This document shows positions 10,793 to 24,265 of a DNA stretch of 64,000 bases, in pieces; position 1 is the first letter of the stretch; every line of letters starts with the position of its first letter. The notes beneath the pieces are model-generated. The model ran no database searches. It was not told the DNA's origin and saw nothing but the letters and a program-made list of their open reading frames with translations. The stretch comes from Paracentrotus lividus (lineage: Eukaryota > Echinodermata > Echinoidea > Camarodonta > Echinidae), in contig CALNVZ010003426.1 in the NCBI GenBank assembly GCA_940671915.1, positions 25,591,973-25,655,972 on the forward strand, read 5' to 3'. The translations under genes and the position numbers were made by a program.

Positions 10793-11835
10793 CAGGGTGA
10801 CCCAGAAAAAAGGAAACCCAACTTTGATCATCAATAATTTCAAAAATATTACCATGGTGATTATAAAATTTAATCCACTGTGGAAAGTGGCAACTCATTA
10901 CCATTTTAATGATACCTTGCTCAGCTCACCAATGTCACGCATCACTGAACCCATTGTTTTGAAATGTCTTGCAAAATTGTGAGTGGTTCACTTTCACGCT
11001 CATTGAGATGGGTTGTTGCAATGTGCCTAAAAAGGAAACCCAACTTTTCATCATCAATCATTTAAAAAAACATGAAGTGGTAATTATGACGTTTATATCA
11101 CTGGAAAGTGCCACTCATTATCATTTTATTGATATCTCTTTAGCTCGCCAATGTCACGCATCACTGAACCCCATTGTTCTGAAATATTGTGATTGATGCA
11201 CTGTCATGCTTCTTACATTCTCCACGGAGAACTAAAGGTTCTCTGGGTTGTTGTTAGCAGTAACATGATGAAATTACTGGATGGTAAGATTAACGGACTA
11301 AATAAGTAGACATTTCCAACCCATTTATCAAACCCATTTATTAAAGTCACCGGAATGCTCTACTTAGATTGTTTAGGAACCTTAAAAGCAACTCATCTCA
11401 AGGAGCATGAAAGAGAACATATCCCAATTTTGCGAGACCAATTTTCAAAACAATGGGGTTCAGTGATGCATGATATTGGTGAGCTGAGAGAGGTATCATT
11501 AGAATGGTAATGAGTTATACTTTCCAGTGATATAAACTTCTTAATCACCACTGAAATATGTTTGAAATTATTGATGATCAAAGTTGGGTTTCCTTTCCAG
11601 GCACATTCACACAAACCATCTCGAGGTGCATGAAAGTGAACCACGCACAATTTTACAAGACTTTTTCAGAACAATGGGGTTCAGCGAAGCATGATATTGG
11701 TGAGGTGAGAGAGATATCATTAGAATGGTAATGAGTTGCACTTTACAGTGATATAAATTTCAAGTAATCCCCATTGGAATATTTTTGAAATCATTGTTGA
11801 TCAAAGTTGGGTTTCCTTTTTTCTGGGTCACCCTG
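10793..11835. mobile_element. Foldback MITE, second appearance
   Basis: Same element as 5608-6644, with TA at 10791-10792 and 11836-11837. It is probably the same locus seen twice, not a second insertion. Confidence 0.8.
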
Positions 11836-12610
11836 TACATACACAAAAGAGAATGTCATCTGCTTGATAGGCGCATTTTCATTTTTTTTTAATGAAATGA
11901 TTCGTGAATACTTTTTTGTGAAGTAAAAGTTCGTATCTTAGTTTAGTTTGAGAATATTGTATAGAGTCGAATAATTCTCCTTTCATTTCGCACCTCATAC
12001 TGACATGTCATGGCTTTATATACTATCCCTTGGCAAAATCATATATAACGATAACAAAAAAGAGTAAAAACTTCAAGACAAAACTGACTATTTGCTCATT
12101 ATTCCAAACAATAGTTCTGAAAGAATAAAACCCATTCAAATTCGTCGATTGGTTGCATTTCCGTCTTTATCATAATTGTCTTAATTTGACTGTACGAATT
12201 TTTACGCTCTAGGACAAAATTGATTACCCATAAACAGTTTTGATCGCTAATGCTCAAAATTTATAGCCCTGTTTCGAGGGGTATCGTTTAAATTGAATGA
12301 GACAGTATATTTAACGAATTTGATCGAAAAGAGTTTGAATTAACCGAGAAAACTGTATTTCACCCACATTCGGTATCAATGAGTGTTCATATCTCAACAA
12401 CTTATACTTATTATATTGATTGAAAGGCCTACAATAAAACCTATAGGCCTAAAATAACCAGCACCTGGACGTTCTTTTTATCTGTAAAAGTGGAGAAAAA
12501 GCCTTTCCGGTTTTTCCGCCCTTCGTGGTTTGATCGATGATTATTGATTACGCTCGCGCGCGCTCGTCGCGTGCTGACGATTCAAAATAAGAAAATAAAT
12601 GAGCCCAGGA

Positions 12611-12746
12611 GGGCGTTTCATCAAAGGACTTGTCGGACGTTTTATCCGACAAACTGTTTCAAGCTACTGAAATGCTTGCATCTGATTGGCTGAAAGCAAA
12701 TTTGTCGGATAAAACGTCCGACAAGTCCTTTGATGAAATGCCCCCC
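12611..12746. mobile_element. Family A short TIR element, second appearance
   Basis: Same element and same flanks as 7411-7546, in the right copy of the duplicated block. Confidence 0.8.
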
Positions 12747-14892
12747 TGATCCCCAGTCAAAGAAGTACATACGGTGGTTTTACAATCAAGAAGATAATGC
12801 GGCTTCTCCCTCTAAATCAATTTTCTAAATCCTTTCGTTTGAAGATTTTTATCTTCCACAGAAAAAGAAGTTGAGAGGTAGACAAAAGTAAGGGCACACG
12901 TGTGGACCATCTGCCGAAGAGCAAATATTGATTTTGAAGATCGTCAACGAGTCGTTAGCTAATACATTACTGATTATGTAACATGAAAAGGAAGTGAAAA
13001 TAAAGAACATACGAGAACGTTGTCCACACAGGTACCATAACTTCTTTTTGTAGGGCCTTGCTGGAGAAGGTAGGTAGGACATTATCAATGTTCACAATCG
13101 CCTGATGAAAATAATGGCAGGCGGTAATTACATGGTAACGATGCAACATTGGTCATGGAGTTATTACCATCTGTAAAAACATCTCGCCGACAGGCCAAGG
13201 AGTACACAGTTGCGGATGCAGGCGGGGGCAAAGAGGACGCACCCTTCAATAATAATATTTGAAAACCACTAATTGACTTTACATGTTAAAATTTGAAAAT
13301 TTCGGCAGCGCCATCCTATGGTGCCTGCCCCCCCCCCTCATGTATACATCACTGGATTTGTAATAACTTCTACGATATGACCATGATGCAGCCAAAATGA
13401 CACTCGTCGACAACTACCCTATTGGTTCAAAGCAGTGTCGTGTCTTTTGTTTTTATAAATATGTGATCAATGGGAAGTGGCCATTATTTATTTTACTCCC
13501 CTCGAAAAAGGGCCTATACATCTAGTTTTAAATGCACTTGAACGTAATCATATGCCATTCAAGCATGGTACACCCCTCCCCCCCCCCACCACCTATTACT
13601 ATTTACAAAATCCTGAGCTCTCTGAAGTGTGTCTTGTTTACACCTCAGTCACACTTGTACTGCCGATAACGTACCAATCACAGAAATTACATTGAATGGA
13701 ATATTCAATGTTTCGTCGCTTTCGGTTCACAAGTTGTTCAGTATGACTGGGTTGTTACGAATGCCTCTGCCACGCGCCTTGTCTTGGGAGACAAAACAAA
13801 ATTGATTGGTTTTACGGTCAAGAGTGTCAACAATTATTACGTAATTTATTTTGCACCTGCCTCTGTACAATAAAAACAGGATCAAATGAAACAGGCAATG
13901 AAGGAACACACTTTTTTTTATGAGATAGTAGATTTTTTGTTTCAAACTTCCATTTTTACGTTGGCCTGATTTGCAATTTTATAACTCTACATATCCGTGT
14001 TACCTGAATCAAAAGATCGTCGAATTTTATACAATAGACGTTATTTACGTCTACTAGTATTCTTTGTTCTGTCAGTTCTACATAAAAAAAAAAAACAACA
14101 GCAATATATTCACCTTTGTCTTAATTTGCTGTATTAGTTTGACTGTGTTATTTTGTCCTAAATATTTTATAAAATGTACATTGTCTATCGTTTGCTTATA
14201 ATTATTATGGTTCAATAAAATGATCGAATTGAATTGACAAGACCTTAATAGGTGCACTTGTCTTAGCACTGTTCGGTGAATATGATGAAAAGAAATAGCG
14301 AGAAAGTGATCGCAGCGAAGAACAGAAAAAGCGAAGAAGACAATTTTAAAATCAGAAATTATAATTGTTTTCACAAATAAAAATTACAGTCCAGAATGCT
14401 GTCTAATACTAATAGTAATACTATTCGCAGTTGATCACTGTTCACTGGACCTTGTTTATCGATCCGGGAGCCACAAACATGACAAAGGCGTGACTTTTCC
14501 CGCCTAAACATAGGTGTCTGACATACCCAATCAACCTACACCATAGGTGTGAATTTATTTGAAGCCATTGTAAATTTATTTGAATTTAGAAACCGCTTTC
14601 TTCCTTGTTTACTTCATAGCTTTCAGTGCAGGATTTAACTACCATTACCATATACATGTAAAGAGTTAGTACACTCCTGATAAGAAGGAGACAAATTTGA
14701 ACTTCATTTTAATCGTCTTACACAGCGCATGGGCTCTACTGAGCTCAGAGCACATAAATCTAATGGCTCAGAACAAAAAGACAAATGTTTAACAAGCGGT
14801 TACATAGGACTTCATTAAAGTTTACCCTGGAATTTAGTTAGTTAAATGAAGGAGAAAGTAAGATAAAAATATCAGTGAAGGTTTGATAAAAT

Positions 14893-14963
14893 CCTCCTTC
14901 TGAGCTCAACATATGTTGTGTGAAATATATTTTCCCATGACATATTTTGAGCTCAGAAGGAGG
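14893..14963. repeat. 71-nt hairpin with a 23-bp stem
   Basis: The arms 14893-14915 and 14941-14963 are complementary at 22 of 23 positions and enclose a 25-nt loop. The dimensions resemble a microRNA precursor, but a decayed palindromic repeat would look the same. No expression evidence is available. Confidence 0.6.
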
Positions 14964-15913
14964 TAAGATATATTTCGAAAGAAAATGGGGAAAATCTGAA
15001 AATTTGTGTACAAAACCAATGGAGAGTTGTCCATGAGATCGGCCATTTTGAAGCCGATGATGCCAATTTGAGGATCCCCATAGAAGGAACAACTAGACTT
15101 TTCAAACTTCCATAACTCTCTTATTTTATAACCGATTTTGATGAAACTTTTTTTTTAGATTGCTCCTCTCATTTTCCTCTTTCCTGTATGGTTGATTCTC
15201 TCATTGGTTGGATTCCCCTTTAAAAAAAGGCAAATGGATTCCAGGGTGCATTGTCCTTTTGGTTCTCAACAAGGGTAATCATTTTTCTTCACCCTCGCTC
15301 AGTTTTTTAATAATTTTGGGAGCTAAAAGAACTTTCCTGCAAGATATTCCAAATAAGCCTCCGACTTTTTACAGTTTTCCAGACGGCATGCCGCGGCACT
15401 GTGATGGAACAGCGCCCCCATACGCTACTTCCTATATATTCACGTTGGCTTGTTTGCTTCTGTTTTGATGGTAATGTACTGTGTAAAAATCTTAGAGGGG
15501 AAAAAAATAATAATAAAAATAAAGAGGTCATCTGGATTTACGGTGGACACCCACTCCCCTCCGGAACAATTCAATGACATGTCATAATCTAAAAATAAAA
15601 ATGACAATAAGAAGAAGAAGAAAAAAAAAAAACCGTATGCTATTCGAGCAAATCAAAGCAAAGCATCTGGAAAAAGAACAACCATTACAGAGCAGACAAA
15701 ATTGTCTTCCATTCCCCAATTCCTACCTTCATCGTTCCAAGGGATAATCACAAATCTGTATCATTGTTAATGATTTGCCCAACCACTAATTGGACTTGCG
15801 TTAATTATTCGTTGTTTCTTTTTTCTTTTCAACCTGATTATCGAACAGCTGCGAATAGAGCGTCGATATCGGCCTATATAATATCTAGCAATTCAAGTTT
15901 AAATTATAGCCCC

Positions 15914-16892
15914 CTCTTAGCTAATCCCCAATTGTATATTATTGTCTTATCTCTTAAGCAGCTCCCGTAGCGCCTGCATGCTAATCGCCTCAAACAAAGT
16001 TGACTTTCAACCTCTTGAAGTTCAAGACGGGGAACAAATCGGGTCTTCTGGTATTTACGTTTTTCTTCCTTGACATTATTCTCTTGAAAGGGCTTGGTGA
16101 GCTTAATTCAATTCTTCTAACCAGATGATCTTCACTAGTAATGGAGTAAACGAAAGGAAACCATATATTTCACTCAAACAGAGTTGGACTTTCGTACCTA
16201 CAGGGCATCTAGGTGTAAAAACAGGGGGAGCGGACCGGGGGGGGGGGGTGTTAGCTCCCTCCCAACTTTTTTTCAGCAAACGTGTACAAAAACACTAAGA
16301 TGACCATACATTTTGTGAGATTTCGCCTGCTCTGGCGACTCAGCCCCTCCATTTTCAAAAACCCATCGAAGCCCCCTGAAAAGAATAGCACCTTTCCAAA
16401 ATGATTGCGTTTGAATTAAATATGTTTTGGGCAGAAGTTTTGATAAAGCAACGCTCTCGTAATATTATCATGCCCACCCTCATCAAAGAATAATGTTGTG
16501 ACTTTGGTCCCAGGATAGAGAACTAAAATAAATCGGTCGGTATCTTGAAATGTTTTCTTTTAATTTGTTTTTGTTGGGGGGGGGGGGGTTGAGTAGACTG
16601 GTCTTTACCCCCAAACGATCCACATCCCTCCCCTGGTAGTATACCTGGCCAATTATTTGTATGAGCTAGGCTTGTTTTTGCTCAATTTCAAGTTGGGTTT
16701 ATTTTCATTGTTTTTGTAAATTCTATCGGGTATGTGCAAGCAATTGTTTTCGATCACCGCAAAATGCTTCCACGTATTATTCCCTTACCGCAACCATTAT
16801 GTAAATAAAAACATGGTATAAGGTAGACAAAGGGGCACGCGAAAACATTAAAGTTTGCCCAAAGGCTTTATACCATAATACCCTGGACTCCT
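15914..16892. other. Non-coding, G/C-run repeat fragments
   Basis: G runs at about 16240-16249 and 16576-16588 lie within sequence of interspersed-repeat character. No coding exon was recognised. Confidence 0.5.
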
Positions 16893-17030
16893 GGGGAGCA
16901 TTTCACCAAAGGACTTGTCGGACGTTTTATCCGACAAACTGTTATAAGCTACTGAAATGCTTGCATCTGATTGGCTGAGAGCAAATTTGTCGGATAAAAT
17001 ATCTGACAAGTCCTTTGATGAAATGCCCCC
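16893..17030. mobile_element. Family A MULE-like MITE with 10-bp target duplication
   Basis: This 138-bp element has ends GGGGAGCATTTCACCAAAGG and the matching inverted GATGAAATGCCCC. It is flanked by perfect CTGGACTCCT repeats at 16883-16892 and 17031-17040. A 9-11-bp duplication is typical of Mutator-like transposons. It is non-autonomous. The core shares GCTTGCATCTGATTGGCTGA with 7411-7546. Confidence 0.85.
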
Positions 17031-17040
17031 CTGGACTCCT

Positions 17041-19924
17041 TTCAAACATGCCGCCAGATCTACTTAAAATCTGTTGACGATAGCTGAAGGCTTTCTCTTT
17101 TTATTCAAATTTCTTTGTTCTTATGTTTTACATCTATAAGTATAAAAGGTCTTCTGTTTTTGACGGACACTTATTCGAAATTTGAGCCACATGCAGTTGA
17201 TAGGGTCCGTGATATAATTATATAAACAGAATTTGTTTCAAGTAACCATGATACAACTGGATTTGAACTATCTTGATGTTGATACTCGACCGGGTTTGGA
17301 AACCACACAACCGAACAATCATTATGTGGTTTAAAATGTTATCAATGTCGAAAGGTAATTAAATTTATATATAACAGCAATAATGAAACACGCAAATGTA
17401 TTTCGCTTTGGCCAACCATAAAACAAACAAGAAAAGTGTTCGCCATAGTTATATTACATCAGTTTTATGGAGCTTCGTTTACGGACGTTCTTCTTTTACT
17501 TTTTGAAAACAAAATCAAATAAAGTAGGCCTGTGTACAGTGTAATGCTTGTATTATACTCCAAACTCAACACTGGTAATTAGGATTTTTATTTTCAAAAA
17601 AAAAAACATTGTATGAAATCGGAATGATGGGCGTAACGAAATGTGACAAAATAAGAATCATTTACCCGATAGTTAAAAGGTTATGTATATGGCCTGCCCA
17701 TGAACTTCAGTAGCCAACACACCAGGCACACCTCCAGACCTATATACACCAAACAGACCACTAGTACTAGTAGTAGAATCTCATTCAAGTTTGTACGATC
17801 TATACTGTATAGGTTTGGATTCGGTTCGCTGTGTATGACTGGGGTGTTACAGTTACTGGTAGTATAACGCCCATCAAATATCAAGGGCATAAATACTATT
17901 ATTATTGTTTACCTCCATTCGAAACTATTCTCTACTTCCTCCCATATTTCATTATTACAACTATATATTAAAGCGCTGGTAGTTTTTTTTTTTTTTTAAT
18001 TCCGGTATTGGAATAATAACACTCGATTTGATAATAGTTACTTAATTAAATAAATCGCTGGTACTGAGTTATTTTATGGAGGTTTGCAAAAATCTGAGTT
18101 ATGGGGGCCCTACAATATTGCAATTATGATTACAACATTAGCTGGAAGAGTCATGATAAAATGGCATTTCGAGATCAGTGAAAGTTGTATATGAAACATC
18201 ATAGTTGGATATAAGATATGTTGGCATACTTTTCAAATTTTCAATTCATTATTATATATTATCATGTGGTTATAATTTATCCATAACAACGGAAATGTTG
18301 TAGATTCTTGCATTTCTACAATATTAGCCGATGAGATTTCCGACGGGGGGAAAGTTGACGGATGACGGTGGAGAAAGGGCTTCACTGTAAAATTAATCTC
18401 GGAAAAAAGGGGCGCCAAAATTTTAATTCGGCGAGCCCCCGGATTCATGACTTCCTAGATACACCATGTTGTGTTCATCATCATGATGACAAAGTTCATT
18501 ATTTTCTGCTCAGAAAACTGATGGCTTCTACAAGAAAATGTATTTGCATTTAGCATACCGGTAACTTTTCCCATAAATGTTCTTTTTGGTTGAACCTCGA
18601 TATTCTATACTTGAAATAGTATCCTAGAACTGCAAGTAATGTATTTTATTTTCATTAAAAAAATATTGTTACAGCAGCACTTTTTTATTACAGAATGTTT
18701 TAGGCCTACTTTTAATACGTATGCAGAACTTAATTATTGAGTTTTTAAATAAAAACATTCAACTAGTAGAGCTATTTATCTATGTTCATTCATTTAAAGC
18801 GAAGCCTGCTAGCTTTCAAATCTGCAATCCATTCCCAAATTTGGCCATCGAGAGATAAAAATGTTCTACTATATTCAGTTTGATGTGTACGCACTGCGAG
18901 TGACCCCAATGTGACCCCTTGCTTTACTACGACCCGACCACTCTCAGCTGAGAGGCACAAAGGAAACCATGAAAACACATGAAAGAAAACAGACGTCGAG
19001 TCCTGAATGAAAGCAGTTTCTCATTTTTATGAATGAAAGTAAAACTAGAAGTTTGTTTTCATCACCGCACTCGCGCTATGTCGGGCGCTCGCATGTGCGT
19101 AGGTATGGGACAGACTTTGCCTGTGTTTTGAAGAGTTTACAGGATAACAAAGAATTTCTTTCTGCGCTGGCTGGGAGCGTGCCTAGTCTTGACGTGTGGC
19201 TAGGTGAACGTCACCAAATATAGTGCCCTCTGCTAAATTTTGCCCAATAAGGATCAGGTTTTTGCAAGATTAATCACTTCGCAAAATCCGACTCAAGTCT
19301 CAATCTATTAAATTCAAATATGATATAAGTGTAATAACAATAATGAAAAATCAAACCAAATTTTAGATGAAACGGTTCTTCCAAACTTGCCTCTGTCTCT
19401 ATTCCTTTGATGTAAACCAACGCCTGTTGGAAGTAAGCCATAATTATGTTCATGGTATGCGGACCGTTATTATGGCGACCTTCCAATAATTACTTGAATG
19501 CGGTAATACCTGACTCGCGTGCCTCTGCAACCTAACTGGGCGTTGATGTCAATTGGTTTGGGCAGGGCCCGTCTTGGATCCATCTGTTGACAGCCCCTAC
19601 TCTTCTCAAAAAGGAAAATCAAAATAAATGAAAGGTAGTCTGAGAGAGCGGGACCTTCTTATACTTTTCTCCTTCTTCTGCTTATCTATGCATTCTTTCT
19701 TTTTATCTGAATGAATCGTATTCATTTCCTCATTCATCTAATGGAAAGGGGGAAAATACTCCTTCTTCATCATCGTTGTCATCTTCATCATCTTTGTCAT
19801 CTTCGTCATCGTTGATTTCTTCTTTATTGTTAACATTTTCGCCAACACTTTTCTTCTTCATCGTCAACACTCCTACACTTTCCTTCACTCGTTATTCCCC
19901 CTTCAGTCTGATGGCTGATTCTTA
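17041..19924. other. Non-coding; no gene recognised
   Basis: Short divergent frames at 18790-18978 (minus) and 19029-19223 (plus) encode 62 and 64 residues with no recognisable domain. A CpG-richer patch covers 19060-19210. 18400-18450 resembles an interspersed repeat with GGCGCC and AATTTT, also seen near 36040. Confidence 0.5.
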
Positions 19925-20060
19925 ACATTATTATCACCATCATCATCATCATCACCACCATCACCATCATCATAATCACCATCGCCATCACCACCACCAT
20001 CATCATCATCATCATCATTATCATCGCTGTCTTCACCACAGCTACCACCAGCATCATCAT
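19925..20060. repeat. CAT/CAC trinucleotide microsatellite
   Basis: An imperfect array of CAT and CAC triplets. The His- or Met-rich translations are artefacts of the repeat. Confidence 0.95.
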
Positions 20061-23000
20061 CTTTACCTTATCTTTGTTTGGTCTTTGTTTGTTCTCCAAA
20101 AAGAAGGAGAAGAAGCAGAAAGTGATACCCATTTCAGGCAACTTGAATCAAAGAAAGAACAATGCGAAACAAGAAAACAAAGAAACCAATGCAAGGGGAT
20201 TGTGAGATTTAAACCCTCAACAAAATCTTCGATGGTTTCGCTTTTCTTCGCGTTTTTGTGGTCAAGGGCTTCTGTTGATTCGAAGGATTCTCGTCTTATT
20301 TTTCAAAGCCACTTGATAGCTTGTCAGTGACATGATGACAAGAAGAAAGACTAGCCTAATTTCAGGCAATTAATTAAAAATAAAGCGGTCATTGTTGCAA
20401 CACGTCATTGCACTCCCGCATAAACGTCACATTATTCATGCTATAGCTCTGGAAACAAGGCATGATTGATGGAATATTTTAGTCACACCCTTCGATCATA
20501 ATTATCGGACTATTTATTACGCATCATTATTCATGTTTTTGAACTCCAAGTACTTCATGTACTTTAGAGCTGTTTATAATGTAGAAAATATACGTCCTAT
20601 AGGCATGATAGGCTTTGAACAATGGTGATCTTAAAGGGACGTATAATTGATGAAACATGGGGAATTCACCTTATCTCGGATGAAATGATAACATTCCAAT
20701 CAGAGCCTGAGGCATGTTGCGTAATCACCAGCGACAGGATGTCTGGAGCACTGATCTCTTAATCCTTCATGGCTAGACTAACTAACCAGAAGTCCGAATA
20801 AATCTATCCTATGTTTTTTTTTTTTTTAATGGAGCATTATACAAGTCTTCTCTTTGAATTAATACGAAGAGACCCGTTGAGAGTCTATAAACTAAGAATT
20901 GGTGAGGACTGGAGAATCCGAAGCTACGGACCCTATTTACTAAATGCATTCGGTCACCTTCGTCATGTTCGTGCTGTCCGAATGTTAATCCCCAGTAGTC
21001 CGACCCTTGCGTAAGCCTCACTGTGGATTGTGTATGAGTCAATGGAGCTCAAGAAAAACGCGCATTCCCCACGATCTCCGACTTGCGAGGGCCTTTAATC
21101 GCTCGCGTTCCCAAATAATTAATAAGTCTATGATGTTCCAAACAAAGTCATTTGCCCAGCCACGGACTGGTGTAATATAACATAATGACAGTGACCCCAA
21201 AATAAGATGTTCTAAAACATGGTGTGCACAAGTCATCTTGCGATGAGCAGTCAGTGTGATGGTGTAAATTATACTGTTGGAAGACTTGAGGAAGACTATA
21301 ACAAAATGTCTTGGGGTAAGGGAGGGAGACAAAGGAATCATACATGATATACACCAGATGAGATTGAGGGGAGGGGGTATCAGTTATGTATCAAAAGTTT
21401 CAGTTAAGCTGCTGAAAGATTTCATGCTCCTGCTTTCAATTTAGATACGTCCAATTTACAATTGAGATGTTCATTCTTTACAGGGAATTGTGATTTGATT
21501 TATTTTTAATATTCCACAATCATAATTATCAAACGTCACATAGTTGTGGTTTGAAGTTCTCTACAATACATCGTTATCAGGTCTAAAATACCTATGATGT
21601 CATTTCGTATAACGTCGTCATCAAAAGTGAAATTTAACGATTTGTCCAGTGGACATTGTCCAGTTATTTCCATATTAGGAAATGACCCCTGGATATTCAT
21701 GGCCAAACGTTCCAACTTTTCAAAAGCAGTGTGGATTCTAGTTATGAGAGGAAGCGGGTTTAGGATTTATTTCAATTCAAATGTAATTTATTTTGAGTCA
21801 TGAACATAATCTAATTTAGACATATGCCTTAAAGTACAATAATTTATATTGTTCCAAGGAGCTCCTTGATTGTTCGTATACTATATAAAAGTAAATAAGT
21901 TTGATTTTCACAGGCTTGATATTTTGTAAATTTGTTCAAATCATATGATAAAACGCATATTGCCAATATATTGTACTATTTATTTACTATAATGTGATAA
22001 AACTGGAGTATACGTCTGGTGACTCTAAATATTAAAAGTTTTACTTTGTGAGACTGGAAGGAATGAAATATTATATGATGAAATATGAAAACATGAGACG
22101 TAAATGCGATCTAAAAGTCACTGAATATCTGCACATAACAATTCGATAAACTTGTCTAAAGTACTAATTCAGGATCATGCCGTTTCATTATCAAACAAGT
22201 TTACAGTCATGGATTGGGAGGAAAGTTTCGGGATGATATCTTTTAACATATAGATTTTAAAATACGAAATGATAATTTGCTGTCTTTCTCATATTAAAGA
22301 CATGTTTGATATTGAATCTTACCAAAACCATAACCCAGCTTTAATCGCACTCGGGGAATTACTTTATTTACTATTTTAGATTTCCTTTAGTATGACATTT
22401 TATTTAAGACAGCATAAGTCACGATCAATTTATTTATTCAAGTAACTGTATTAGAAAGCGCCCATTACCGAAAACACGTTTTTTTTTTTATTTTTTGTTG
22501 ATCACTCACGGTACACACAAACACCGATTGTGTAACTTTATTAGCGCCCCCTTGTGTTTACTAAGACCCATTGCACGTCGCACAGTTAGGCAATGTTATT
22601 ACTTGTCGGGAGTACAGATTAGTTTCGTGTGGAATGTATGCCAAGTTACTTATGGGTGGCTTGATGCAGCGTTTGTTTTTTGTGTTGGGTCTTTTTTTCG
22701 TAATTAATAACAGAAAAGAAGACCCGTGTCCACATCATAGCAGTATCCCGTGCAACGAACCCCAGAAATCAAATAAGGAAATTAATTTGTATTTTACTGT
22801 CCACATACTGAACGAAATTTAATCAGGAAAAAAAATATCACACTGTGATTTCAATGAAGAGCATATTGAAAATGAATATATCAATTATTCTCAGAATTTA
22901 TTGATAGTCCGTTTAGTGGCTTTATTTTCGTTCTATCAAAATAATTCATTTCATTTCCTTCCTATTCCATGAAATAATGACGCAAGGTTTCTATGATCTG

Positions 23001-23984
23001 ACTTTGCAATGAAAGCTTCTTAATCGTTCAACTTCCCTTTCAGTGCCAATTTTACCTAGAAAAATGGAGAGCCCTTCCGATTGTTTTGCCCCATAAAAAG
23101 GTACGATATTTCAGCATAATGTTCAGATTGTTGGTGGTCCATTTAACATGGTATGACATTATAATTTTTTATTTTTTTTTTGTAAAGCGATGCAGAAACT
23201 TTTCTATTTATGGAAGGCACTTAAAAAATTCCGCTACATTCAATCTAAAACTTGAAGTAGGGGTCCAAGGAAGCTTCCAACAAGATCTCATGATGGGTGG
23301 ATCTAAGCAGGCACGCTACATTTCTTTACATCAATGATCTCACTAAACGCTGATTTATAGATTTATATCCCCAATCCCTTCAAACTACCTTCCATTTTTT
23401 TAGGGTCCCATTCATTTATTCGGTGCAGCATAATTAGCTCTCCAAGCCCATACCCCGGTCACTCCAGCTTCAAATCATTTGGGCTAATATAATGTTTTGG
23501 TCCACGTTGTATTGCGAGTCTAGGTGTGACTGCGTTTAGTGACCGCGCCCTATTCATTATTAGATAATTACCATAGTGCACTGATTATGAGAGAGAAAGC
23601 TGCGATTGAATGCCATGTTTCTTCTTGTAATTAACAGATTAGTGTAATCTGCTACCGATTTGAAAATGGATGATCCCAAGATTAGGATCATGACGGGGTC
23701 TAAGATTTGGTTCATAATCACGGTAATGAAAGTGAGGAGGGCAGATTGTCTACTTCAAGGAGTATATCTCAAGTCTTAGCATGAGAAGTATCTTCCCTGG
23801 ATACTTTTGTCATCTTTCCTCTTCATGGGCCAATCATACACTTGAACATTATCCTCAGATGAAAGTAATTATGCTGCCAACTTGATTTAATGTAGCGTAA
23901 TTTTGAAGGGCCTTTCAAAGTAAACTCAAGGCCCAATTATAGCAAGGTTAAAAATAACGAAAGGGAACTAATTATGTGGATGGC
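20061..23984. other. Non-coding; no gene recognised
   Basis: AT-rich sequence with no frame showing domain-like composition. 22560-22700 is slightly more complex but unrecognised. Confidence 0.5.
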
Positions 23985-24042
23985 GAAAGTTATAAGTAGG
24001 ACGTAGCGGTCCACTCACTTAACTCGCAATCAGGAGGTTTAG
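23985..24042 (+). mobile_element. tRNA-derived SINE, 5' part (interrupted)
   Basis: GTAGCGGTCCAC at 24003-24014 resembles a tRNA A box. CTCGCAATCAGGAGG at 24023-24037 resembles an anticodon arm. The expected B box follows only after the inserted palindromic element, at 24205. Confidence 0.6.
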
Positions 24043-24200
24043 GCCCATATTCTGCTATGAAGACTGAGTTTGTATGCGTCGCAAGTTCGTACAAAGCTAT
24101 TGTGCGACCCGTGCGATCCTTTTGTCTGGTGTGGATCGCACAATAGTTTTGTATGAACTTGCGACGCGTACAAACTCAGTCTTCGTAGCAGAATATGGGC
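24043..24200. mobile_element. Palindromic MITE inserted into a SINE
   Basis: This 158-bp near-perfect palindrome begins GCCCATATTCTGCTATGAAG and ends with its complement AGCAGAATATGGGC. The arms extend about 70 bp each, to a short centre near CGATCCTTTTGTCTGG. TTTAG at 24038-24042 and 24201-24205 is a likely 5-bp target duplication. No coding capacity. Confidence 0.85.
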
Positions 24201-24204
24201 TTTA

Positions 24205-24265
24205 GAGTTCGAATCCCTTTCTAGCCTTTACCATGTTTACAATGCGTATGCTCACCCAGCTTCAT
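24205..24265 (+). mobile_element. tRNA-derived SINE, 3' part
   Basis: GAGTTCGAATCCC at 24205-24217 is a good RNA polymerase III B box, continuing the tRNA-like head at 23985-24042 once the palindrome and one TTTAG are discounted. Confidence 0.6.

Larger units (their letters stand above)
10646..15913 (+). repeat. Right copy of the ~5.2 kb duplicated block
   Basis: It starts ACGAGACGGACTCAG, matching 5460, and ends ATTATAGCCCC, matching 10620. It is about 107 bp longer than the left copy because of many small insertions. Unlike the left copy it continues into new sequence (CTCTTAGCTAATCC). No gene is recognised in it. Confidence 0.95.

Noticed and set aside
18790..19223. Two divergent small frames with a CpG-rich spacer, possible bidirectional promoter
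   Set aside because: Both are about 62-64 codons with no family resemblance; frames of this size are common by chance.
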